This document shows positions 24,573 to 31,985 of a DNA stretch of 54,792 nt, one piece after another. The stretch's first letter is position 1. Each line of letters begins with the position of its first letter. The position numbers and the translations under genes were made by a program. The notes beneath the pieces were generated by a model, which worked only from the letters and a program-made list of their open reading frames with translations, did no database searches and was not told the origin of the DNA. The stretch covers positions 1 through 54,792 of the forward strand of contig JACCTH010000045.1 in NCBI GenBank assembly GCA_013812505.1, given 5' to 3'. The DNA comes from Acidimicrobiia bacterium (GTDB taxonomy: Bacteria; Actinomycetota; Acidimicrobiia; Spongiisociales; ZC4RG35).

Positions 24573-26909
24573 AATCGGAACCCAGACCAACTTCAGTTCG
24601 GCTACCTTCACATCCACCTTCTCCAACGGGATCGAAAGTTCTTCGATCGTCGCCGCTTTGTCATCCATCTCGATTCGGATCGCCTCGATCTCCTCGGCTA
24701 AATCCTGTTCGACTGCGTCGAGGTCCGCGAGTTTGTCGGCCACGGCCTCAGCCGCGCTGTCGCGCCGGGCTTCGGTGCGTTTGGTTTGAGATCGGCGATT
24801 AGCGGCTTTGGTAACCGTGGCCGACCGGCGCCCACCCAACAACGCCCCGAGTAGATCGCCCGCCCCCGAGACGACTTCCTGTTGGCGCCGGGCCGAGACG
24901 TCCGCTTCGAGGTCGGCGGCTTTGCGCTGGGCCGTCGCCACCTGGTCTTTCACGCGATCGATCCGCGCGTCGAATTTCTGTTTCAAGGCAGCAATGGCGT
25001 CGGCGGTGGCCTGCTCGGCAGCGCCAATGACTCGTGAGCGGAAGTCAGATTCCAGCTCACCGACTCGCGAATAGATCTTGAACCCAGGGTTCTTCCAGAT
25101 TCGAATCGACGGTCGGGCTACGAGATATCCGATGAGGTCGCTTTCGAATTTCTTCCATGTCGAAGCCTTGTCGAGAGCCACCATTGGTGGCACGTAGGCG
25201 GAGCCGGCTGGCTGATCCGGCGCGAAGTCGCGGGGATCGTGATCGACCGGAATTACGTTCTCCGACGTGAGAACCGCCCCAGGGTCGGTGAGCACCGCCT
25301 CGTAAGTCTCGTTGTGTTGTATCCCCGAAGCCGCGTCGTCGTAGAGGAGGTTGACGGTCGCAGCGACCATTGGCACCAGTCGGGTGGAGGAATGATCGGC
25401 ACCGACGTGACCGGCCCAGGTGGCTGCATTGTCGAGATAAGTCGTTGACACCCCTATCGCGTTAAGCGGGGCCACAGCCAGGGTTTCGCCGCTTGGGGGA
25501 GCGACTGATGAAGGCATGTCGGTTGGTGTTGTGGCCTCCCCTGAAAGCTCCGCCACCTGCTGCTTGCTCAAAGGCCCGGCGAGGTATGACATCGCCCAGC
25601 GGCTCGTGATCAGCTCCGGCTCATTGCCCCTTGTCGTATGAAGCACGAATTGGCGCTTGCCCAAGGCTGAGATCCGTCTGTCAAGGGCTGCCACGTCCAC
25701 GCCGCCGCTGGCACTCTGCAACGCCTCGAGGATCCGGGCCTTGTCGCGTTCGGTTTGGAGGCGGCCGATTAACCAGGTGCCGGCGTTGGACATGATCTTG
25801 TAATCGAAGTCCATCGGGTTCTGGGTGGCCAGCACCAAGCCGTAGCCGAACGCGCGCGCTTGTTTGAAGAGGGTGAGGATCGGCTTCTTCGAGGGCGGTT
25901 CCGCCGTCGGTGGGCAAAAGCCGGCGATCTCATCCATATAGAGCAGCACCCGCAAGTCGGAGGAACCCTGCTGAGAGCGCATGTGCGTTACGAGCTTTGA
26001 CAAAAGCAATGTGACAAAGAACTGCCGCTCGGGCTCGGACAGATGGGCGAGGTAAAAAATGGGCGCTGAGACCCGGTCGCCGTCGAACACGAGCTTTTGG
26101 ATGTCAAGGGCGACGCCTTCTCTCCAAGCTGCGAACGAAGGCGAGGCCACGAGACCGTTGAGCCGCATTGCCAAGGCGTTCCGATCCTTAGGCGGGAAGA
26201 ACGCGTCGAGCTCGAAGACGCCCAGCCTCCGGAAAGGCGGTTTCTGAACCTGGCCGATCAGTGCCGCCAGGTCCAGGTTCTGTCTTGCTACCCAGGCCGT
26301 TTCGATGATGTTGGCAAGAAGGATGTGTTCAGGCCCCGAGATGGGATCCGAATCGATCCCGGCCAGGACAAGCAGCGATGAAACATAATTCTCGATCTCG
26401 TCGCGAATCGACTCGGTGTCGGCCCCTGGCGGAGCCTCCAGGCTGCCGAGAACATTCAAGGGCACTCCCGCCGTCGATCCTGGGGTGTAGATGGTGAACC
26501 GCGTCGTGTCTTTCAGCTGCTGCATCCGTTCCGGTGCCACCTGCCATGAGACGAGACCGTCGCGCCATTCGCCGGCGATGCGGGCGGCGAGGTCATCAGT
26601 CGTCAGTCCTTCCCGCCGGGCGATTCCTTCGTCGACCCACGGCTCAAAGCTGGCGGGCAACAAGTCAGGGAAATTCAAGAGGAGATTGGTCATATCGCCT
26701 TTGGGATCGATGACCAGGCAGGGGATGCCATCGAGGAGCGCCTCTTCCAACAGGCAGACCCCAAGTCCGGTCTTGCCCGACCCGGTCATGCCGACGATCA
26801 CACCGTGGGTAGTGAGGTCAGCGGCCTCGTAATGGAGGGGATCGCCTCTCTGACCATCCGAGTTGAGATTGGCGCCGAGATAGAAGCTGGCAGGAGAGTC
26901 AATCGTCAT
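24567..26909 (-). CDS. HerA/FtsK-superfamily ATPase with C-terminal coiled coil
   Basis: 780 residues. Walker A is VGMTGSGKTGLGV (about residues 39-47) and Walker B is VLLYMDEIAGFCPP; DPKGDMTNLL and LATQNPMDFDYKI are typical of the HerA-type helicase central domain. The last 200 residues are rich in Ala, Arg, Glu and Lys with heptad character (DQVATAQRKAADLEADVSAR), a probable coiled coil. HerA-like ATPases are hexameric DNA or protein translocases; partners such as NurA or SIR2-type nucleases, which would point to defence or repair, are absent from the neighbourhood. Function beyond ATP-driven motor is unknown. Confidence 0.85.
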   Translation of the reverse strand: MTIDSPASFYLGANLNSDGQRGDPLHYEAADLTTHGVIVGMTGSGKTGLGVCLLEEALLDGIPCLVIDPKGDMTNLLLNFPDLLPASFEPWVDEGIARREGLTTDDLAARIAGEWRDGLVSWQVAPERMQQLKDTTRFTIYTPGSTAGVPLNVLGSLEAPPGADTESIRDEIENYVSSLLVLAGIDSDPISGPEHILLANIIETAWVARQNLDLAALIGQVQKPPFRRLGVFELDAFFPPKDRNALAMRLNGLVASPSFAAWREGVALDIQKLVFDGDRVSAPIFYLAHLSEPERQFFVTLLLSKLVTHMRSQQGSSDLRVLLYMDEIAGFCPPTAEPPSKKPILTLFKQARAFGYGLVLATQNPMDFDYKIMSNAGTWLIGRLQTERDKARILEALQSASGGVDVAALDRRISALGKRQFVLHTTRGNEPELITSRWAMSYLAGPLSKQQVAELSGEATTPTDMPSSVAPPSGETLAVAPLNAIGVSTTYLDNAATWAGHVGADHSSTRLVPMVAATVNLLYDDAASGIQHNETYEAVLTDPGAVLTSENVIPVDHDPRDFAPDQPAGSAYVPPMVALDKASTWKKFESDLIGYLVARPSIRIWKNPGFKIYSRVGELESDFRSRVIGAAEQATADAIAALKQKFDARIDRVKDQVATAQRKAADLEADVSARRQQEVVSGAGDLLGALLGGRRSATVTKAANRRSQTKRTEARRDSAAEAVADKLADLDAVEQDLAEEIEAIRIEMDDKAATIEELSIPLEKVDVKVAELKLVWVPIP

Positions 26910-26970
26910 GCGCCCCGGAATCTAATTCGGCCTGAGGAGACAACCCCGGTCGGTAAACTTCGGAAATCCC

Positions 26971-28764
26971 ATGACAACTCGTCGACCGCCCGCGTCCCCA
27001 TTTGAGGTTTTGCGCAGGGGAATTCAATTGATTGCCAGATTTGTCCGCTGGCGTCCGCGTCCGTTCATCCGGGCTGTCTTCGGTGCGGCGATGTACGCCT
27101 CGGCGATCATCCTCTCGGCCGTGGTCGTCGGGCGGATCACCGATGAGCTGATCATTCCCGTTCTCGATCAGGGCGAACCCATCGGCGGGCGCTTGTTGCC
27201 TGCCCTCCTCATCATTCTCGCGATCTCCTTGTGGAAGGTGATCGGCATCATCTTGCGGAGATTCGGCGCGTCCTGGCTGCAGATGAACTCGCAGGCCGAC
27301 ATTCGTTTACGCCTGATCAAACATCAGCTCCAACTCAAGCTCGGGTGGATCTCCCGGCGTACAACCGGCGATCTCCTGGCCGTTACCGATTCCGACGCCA
27401 GTCGCGCGATCTGGATCCTCGGTCCGGTTCCCTATGGGACCGGCGTTTCCCTGCTTCTGGTCGGGACGATGGTGATGATCTTCGCAATCGACATTTGGCT
27501 TGGCCTTCTGACCGTGGCCGCGGTCTTCGCCATTGTCTACACCGAAACTATCGGCAGTTGGCGCGCCTTCTCGGGTTTCGAGAACGTCCAAGCTTTGCGG
27601 GGGAAGGTGAGTGACGTCGCCCACGAGAGCTTTGACGGAGCCTTGACCGTCAAGGCCCTGGGTCGGGAGGCACACGAAACCAATCGCTTCGATCGGGTAT
27701 CGGGACATCTCCAGGAGGAACTGATCACATTGGGGAGGAAGTTCGCTTTCTATCGAACTGTCGCCGACACGATTCCCCAACTGGCAACGATCCTTCTCGT
27801 GGTCCTCGGCGCGGTTCGGCTCAGCAGCGGCGCGATCACGACGGGACAGATGGTCAGCGTTGCCTATCTCTTCTCCCTCTCGGCGGTGCCGGTTCGCCTA
27901 GTGGGTTATGTCATCTGGGAAATGGCCTCGAGCCTTGCCGGCTGGGAGCGGGTCGAAGACGTGCTGGTGGCCGACGACTTCGTTAGATATGGAGATCTCA
28001 CTGCCTCGAGCGCAGGCTCCGGGGCGAACGTCGTGGGCGACGGGCTTGCGTTCTCCTACGGAGGCGATGTGCCAGTTCTTCGCGGCGTTGACCTCGAGGC
28101 TCCCAACGGAAGCACGATTGCGGTCGTGGGCGCCACCGGATCAGGTAAGTCAACCCTGCTCCTCCTGTTGGCCCGGCTCTGGGATCCCGAGAATGGGAGC
28201 ATCACTCTCGACGGCCGCGACCTCCGCCATTTCGCTCCAAGTCAACTGCCGCAAGAGGTTGCCTATGTGGCACAGAACGCCTTTCTGTTCGACGACACGG
28301 TCAACGGCAACATCACCCTCGGCAGCTCTTTGCCTCAATCGGAGATCGAAGAAGCGGCCAGGCTGGCCGGAGCTCACGAGTTCATCAGCGCCTTGCCCAA
28401 AGGCTATGAAACACAACTCGGCGAGCGAGGCACAAGCCTTTCGGGCGGCCAACAGCAACGAATTGCCCTGGCCCGCGCTCTCGCCCGAAAGCCGCGTGTG
28501 CTGTTGCTCGACGACGCCACCTCCGCCGTCGATCCGTCGCTCGAAGCCGAAATCCTGGGCAAGCTCACGCGCGCCGACCTGCCGGCCACGGTGATCATCG
28601 TCGCCTATCGGCGGGCGTCGATCATGCTCGCCGACTGCGTTGTCTTCGTTGAGAACGGGGAGGTCGTCGCCCAGGGAACGCACGAAGAGTTGATCACCAC
28701 CACCCCTGGCTATGCGCGGATCCTGCGGGCATACGAAGAGGACATTGAGCGGAGAACAGCATGA
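26971..28764 (+). CDS. ABC exporter subunit with degenerate ATP site (half-transporter A)
   Basis: 597 residues: a six-helix type IV exporter domain followed by a nucleotide-binding domain. Walker A GATGSGKST (about residue 388) and signature LSGGQQQR (about 490) are canonical. The Walker B catalytic Glu is Asp (LLLDDATSAVD) and the switch His is Tyr (IIVAYRRAS). This is the degenerate subunit pattern of heterodimeric exporters such as TM287/288 and BmrCD. It overlaps its partner by 4 bp. Substrate unknown; drug or lipid export is typical. Confidence 0.92.
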   Translation: MTTRRPPASPFEVLRRGIQLIARFVRWRPRPFIRAVFGAAMYASAIILSAVVVGRITDELIIPVLDQGEPIGGRLLPALLIILAISLWKVIGIILRRFGASWLQMNSQADIRLRLIKHQLQLKLGWISRRTTGDLLAVTDSDASRAIWILGPVPYGTGVSLLLVGTMVMIFAIDIWLGLLTVAAVFAIVYTETIGSWRAFSGFENVQALRGKVSDVAHESFDGALTVKALGREAHETNRFDRVSGHLQEELITLGRKFAFYRTVADTIPQLATILLVVLGAVRLSSGAITTGQMVSVAYLFSLSAVPVRLVGYVIWEMASSLAGWERVEDVLVADDFVRYGDLTASSAGSGANVVGDGLAFSYGGDVPVLRGVDLEAPNGSTIAVVGATGSGKSTLLLLLARLWDPENGSITLDGRDLRHFAPSQLPQEVAYVAQNAFLFDDTVNGNITLGSSLPQSEIEEAARLAGAHEFISALPKGYETQLGERGTSLSGGQQQRIALARALARKPRVLLLDDATSAVDPSLEAEILGKLTRADLPATVIIVAYRRASIMLADCVVFVENGEVVAQGTHEELITTTPGYARILRAYEEDIERRTA

Positions 28765-30566
28765 CCTTCGAGTCGCAAATTGTCGACGAGGAAGAAGAGG
28801 TCGTCGGTGAGCCGATCTCGACTTCCCGGGCGCTACGTCGAGCGTTCGTCGAAGCCCCCACGCTCAGGCGCGGTTTGTTCGCCACGCTCGGTCTCTCGGT
28901 GTTGGGGACGATTGGTCAACTCGTCGTTCCCGTCGTCGTGCAGCAAATAACCGATCGCGAGCTCCTGAACGAGGCCGGACCCCGCATCCCAGTCGTGTTG
29001 TGGCAAGGCGGCGTCGCGGTGGCCGTCTTGATCTTGACGGCGACTTTCACCCGGGCCGCAGTCTTTCGTCTCACTCGCCTCACGGCCGGGGGATTGCGGG
29101 AATTGCGAGTGAAGCTCTTCTCCCACCTGCATCGACTTTCGATTCTGCACGTGCAGGCCGAACGGCGGGGGGCGTTGGTTTCTCGGGTCACGAGCGACAT
29201 CTACACGATTCAGGACTTCATGGAGTGGGGCGGGGTCGGCATGCTCATCGGTTCGGCGCAGGTGCTGCTTGCGCTAGCTGTGATGTTCTTCTATCGATGG
29301 CAGCTCGCGTTGCTGGTGTTGGTTGGAATCATCGTTTACATCTGGATGCTGCTCTTCTTCCAGCAGGTACTGCAACGGGCGCAGGATCAGGTGCGAGAAA
29401 AGGTGGCCGACTCGCTCTCCGTGATTGGCGAAACCATCACTGGCCTGCCGATCATCAGATCGCACGGAGTTGAAGAAACCGCAGTCGCCAAGGTCCATAA
29501 TTTCCTCCAGGTGCAAGTGGCAGCTGAGCACAGGGCCAACCGCCTCTCGGCGATCCTGTTCTCTTCGGCTGAGCTCTTCGCGGCAGGAATCACCGCCATG
29601 GTGATTGGCGCCGGGATCCTGTTGGGCGCGGCTGAAGGAACCTCGGCGGGCGTGTTGCTCGCCTTCCTCTTTCTCGTAAACCTGATGATCGATCCCGTCC
29701 AGGTCCTGGTCGAATCTGTCGACCAGGCCCAGCGCGCTGCGGCTGGGGTCAGGCGAGTGCTGCGTGTCCTCGATACGCCGATCGACATTCCCGATCCGAT
29801 TGACGGTGTCGATCTCCCGCCGGGGCCGCTCGGGCTCATGATGGAGAATGTCAGCTACCGCTACCCATTGGGACCAGTCGTCCTCTCGGAGATCAACGTC
29901 GAGATTCCTCCTGGGCGGCGTGTCGCAATCGTCGGCCAAACCGGGTCGGGAAAGACCACGTTTGCGAAGCTCGCAACCCGGCTGATCGAAAGCGACCAAG
30001 GGGTCGTGTCGATCGGCGGTGTTCACCTGCCGGAAGTGAACTTGTCGTCGTTGCGTACGCGGGTGGCCTACGTGCCTCAGGAAGGGTTCCTGTTCAACAC
30101 AACGGTGGCGGAGAACATTCGCTACGGCTCCCCGGCGGCGACCGACGGGGAGATAGCCAGCGCAGTTGAGCAACTCGGTCTCAGCGCCTGGGTTGGGCGC
30201 CTCCCGGATGCTCTCCAAACCCGGGTGGGCGAGCGCGGCTCCAACCTGTCAGCAGGGGAGAGACAGTTAGTTGCCTTGATCCGCGCCTGGATCTCGGCAC
30301 CCGATCTCCTCGTGCTTGACGAGGCCACCTCCGCGGTCGATCCGTATCTCGAGGTTTCTTTGCGACGGGCAATCGAGCTCCTCACCGCCGGACGGACTTC
30401 GATCACCGTGGCCCATCGGCTCTCAACCGCGGAGGCCTCCGATGAGGTCCTGGTTTTTGATGGCGGACGCTTGGTGGAGAGAGGCATCCATGCAGATTTG
30501 GTCGCTCGCCGAGGTGTGTACTCCCAGCTCTACGCCGATTGGAACCGCGGGGTCAAGAGCGCTTAG
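28761..30566 (+). CDS. ABC exporter subunit with canonical catalytic residues (half-transporter B)
   Basis: 601 residues: exporter membrane domain plus nucleotide-binding domain. Walker A GQTGSGKTT, Walker B with Glu (LLVLDEATSAVD) and switch His (ITVAHRLST) are intact, but the signature is LSAGERQL instead of LSGGQ. It therefore complements the upstream subunit: one composite site would combine good Walker/Glu/His with LSGGQ, and the other would be doubly altered. It ends convergent with the OsmC gene, whose stop overlaps its own. Confidence 0.93.
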   Translation: MTFESQIVDEEEEVVGEPISTSRALRRAFVEAPTLRRGLFATLGLSVLGTIGQLVVPVVVQQITDRELLNEAGPRIPVVLWQGGVAVAVLILTATFTRAAVFRLTRLTAGGLRELRVKLFSHLHRLSILHVQAERRGALVSRVTSDIYTIQDFMEWGGVGMLIGSAQVLLALAVMFFYRWQLALLVLVGIIVYIWMLLFFQQVLQRAQDQVREKVADSLSVIGETITGLPIIRSHGVEETAVAKVHNFLQVQVAAEHRANRLSAILFSSAELFAAGITAMVIGAGILLGAAEGTSAGVLLAFLFLVNLMIDPVQVLVESVDQAQRAAAGVRRVLRVLDTPIDIPDPIDGVDLPPGPLGLMMENVSYRYPLGPVVLSEINVEIPPGRRVAIVGQTGSGKTTFAKLATRLIESDQGVVSIGGVHLPEVNLSSLRTRVAYVPQEGFLFNTTVAENIRYGSPAATDGEIASAVEQLGLSAWVGRLPDALQTRVGERGSNLSAGERQLVALIRAWISAPDLLVLDEATSAVDPYLEVSLRRAIELLTAGRTSITVAHRLSTAEASDEVLVFDGGRLVERGIHADLVARRGVYSQLYADWNRGVKSA

Positions 30567-31039
30567 GTTTCCGCGCTGCGAGAAAACGCCCCCCTCCCGG
30601 CTTCGCCGGCTCTCCTGCCTCCGGGGGGAGAAAAGACGAACGTCAGCTCATTCGGGAGGGCGAGCGTGCGGCTGACCGTGCAAAGCCGATCGCGCGACTG
30701 TTCCACCGCCCTCGGCAGAACAGCTTGGGCGGCATCACCCTCGGGGCCGTCGGGGAAGGCAATTGCGAAATCGAGGGCGAGGTTGACCATGCGGTTCCCG
30801 TGCTCGTCGCGGATCTTGTTGCCCTTGGCTGTGACGGAAAAGCTCACAGGTTCGGCCCGTTTGTTGGTGATGGAGTCGACATCAGCGGCCGCACAGCTGG
30901 CCATCGCCGCCAGCAGCAATTCCACCGCTGAGAACGCACCGTCACCGATCTCGATCGAAACGCCCTTGACATTCGTCGCTCGGTACCGCGCAAATCCGAT
31001 GCGCTCGACGGTGACGGTTCGCAGCGTTTCTTCGCTCAT
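30563..31039 (-). CDS. OsmC/Ohr-family peroxide-related protein
   Basis: 158 residues from ATG at 31039. Family features are the first cysteine in LLLAAMASCAAADVDSI and the second in DRLCTVSRTL, the thiol pair that reduces organic hydroperoxides in OsmC/Ohr proteins. The C-terminal 20 or so residues (PPGGRRAGEAGRGAFSRSA) are encoded by a GC-rich inverted repeat (about 30590-30636) and have no family counterpart, so an original stop may have been lost. The start overlaps the LigD gene by 4 bp (ATGA), so both are probably one operon. Confidence 0.88.
   Translation of the reverse strand: MSEETLRTVTVERIGFARYRATNVKGVSIEIGDGAFSAVELLLAAMASCAAADVDSITNKRAEPVSFSVTAKGNKIRDEHGNRMVNLALDFAIAFPDGPEGDAAQAVLPRAVEQSRDRLCTVSRTLALPNELTFVFSPPGGRRAGEAGRGAFSRSAET
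30589..30637. repeat. GC-rich inverted repeat inside the 3' end of the OsmC gene
   Basis: CCCCCCTCCCGG…CCGGGGGG with an inner GGCTTCGCC hairpin. It resembles the CCCCCTCGCCCTCCGGGCTC arm of the spacer palindrome after rplA (3519-3543). It lies between convergent genes but has been read into the OsmC frame. Confidence 0.6.
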
Positions 31040-31953
31040 GCCTTGCCTTTCTCCAGGTCTCGCCCAAAGCGGTCGAAGTCGGGGAGCTTGATCCCACGCT
31101 CGGAGACGAGCTGGTCGATCTTCGCAACCACAGCACTGAGGTCGAAGGGACTCGCGTCCGCCCATGGGTCCGCAGCAAGCTCGAAGGATCTGAGGTCGAA
31201 TCCATCGGGAGTGGTTGTCGGAAGTTCCTCCCAATCGATCGGAGTGGCGATCGGAGCTTGCGACAAGGGTCGCAAAGAGTAGGGGGCGACGCCGGTCGCG
31301 CCGAAGTGGTTCCGCATCCAATCGACAAAGACCCGACCCTTTCGCTCCTTCCTCAGGAATTCGACGGTCATTTGGTCAGGCTGCGCGGAAGCCAGCATCA
31401 CCGCCAGCGCCTGCGCAAAGCGGCCGATTTGGTCAAAGGACACGGTGGGGGCGAGTGGGGTCACGACGTGAAATCCTTTGGAGCCGGATGCCATCAACCA
31501 CGACGGCACCGACAGCGAATCGAGGAGGTCCCCCGTCGCCCGAGCCGCCAGGCGGGCGCCATCGATATCACCCTCGGCCGGGTCGAGGTCGAATACCAAC
31601 CGATCCGGGTGCTCCACGTCAGTGGTGCGGAATGCCGGGATATGAAAGGTGATCGTGTTCTGGTTGGCTAGATAGACCAGACCTTCGAGGTCATGGATCA
31701 CCGGCGCGTCGACGGTTCCGCCCTGCTTTGGCAACTCGAAGTGGTCGATGAAAGATGGGAACCCCTTGCCGGCGTTCTTCTGCATGAATCCCTGCTTGGC
31801 GATCCCTTGCGGGAACCTCTGCAACGTCAGCGGCCGGTCAACTAGATGCGGAAGGAGGCGCGCGGAGACCGATTCGTAGTAGTCAACCACCTCGCCTTTG
31901 GTCACCCCACTCTGGGGGAAGAGGACCTTCTCGGGGTGTGATACAGAGGTCAG
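31036..31953 (-). CDS. LigD-type polymerase domain (archaeo-eukaryotic primase superfamily)
   Basis: About 305 residues, a stand-alone PolDom as found in actinobacterial NHEJ proteins: LVFDLDPAEGDIDGARLAAR (catalytic DxD), GSKGFHVVTPLAPTVSFDQI, GRVFVDWMRNHFGATGVAPY, YSLRPLSQAPIATPIDWEEL. It should add nucleotides and prime at DNA ends during break repair. No Ku or ligase is near. GTG at 31905 would omit the conserved block HPEKVLFPQSGVTKGEVVDY; the only upstream option is CTG at 31953 before an in-frame TGA, within repeat-derived sequence. The 5' end may have been altered by that repeat. Confidence 0.82.
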   Translation of the reverse strand: MTSVSHPEKVLFPQSGVTKGEVVDYYESVSARLLPHLVDRPLTLQRFPQGIAKQGFMQKNAGKGFPSFIDHFELPKQGGTVDAPVIHDLEGLVYLANQNTITFHIPAFRTTDVEHPDRLVFDLDPAEGDIDGARLAARATGDLLDSLSVPSWLMASGSKGFHVVTPLAPTVSFDQIGRFAQALAVMLASAQPDQMTVEFLRKERKGRVFVDWMRNHFGATGVAPYSLRPLSQAPIATPIDWEELPTTTPDGFDLRSFELAADPWADASPFDLSAVVAKIDQLVSERGIKLPDFDRFGRDLEKGKA

Positions 31954-31965
31954 AAGTCAGATTCT
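31939..31965. repeat. Partial heptamer-family repeat between ligD-like gene and kgd
   Basis: TGATACAGAGGTCAGAAGTCAG matches the left end of repeat copy 4 (GATACAGAGATCAGA at 14061) and then TCAGA-type units. It covers the expected N-terminus of the LigD-like gene and the first codons of the longest kgd frame, so both open frames are extended or shortened by it. Confidence 0.6.
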
Positions 31966-31971
31966 TCCACC

Positions 31972-31977
31972 TACCAT
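31972..31977 (+). promoter_or_regulatory. -10 box (TACCAT) for kgd
   Basis: TACCAT ends 8 nt before GTG 31986, with no Shine-Dalgarno sequence between. This supports GTG 31986 as the kgd start on a leaderless transcript and argues against the GTG at 31938. Confidence 0.45.
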
Positions 31978-31985
31978 TCGCATCG

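Noticed and set aside
24567-26909. Defence island around the HerA-type ATPase
   Set aside because: No nuclease, SIR2, NurA or other defence partner nearby; neighbours are a CBS protein and an ABC exporter.
31036-31953. Complete NHEJ locus
   Set aside because: Only the LigD polymerase domain is present; Ku and ATP-dependent ligase are not in the window.
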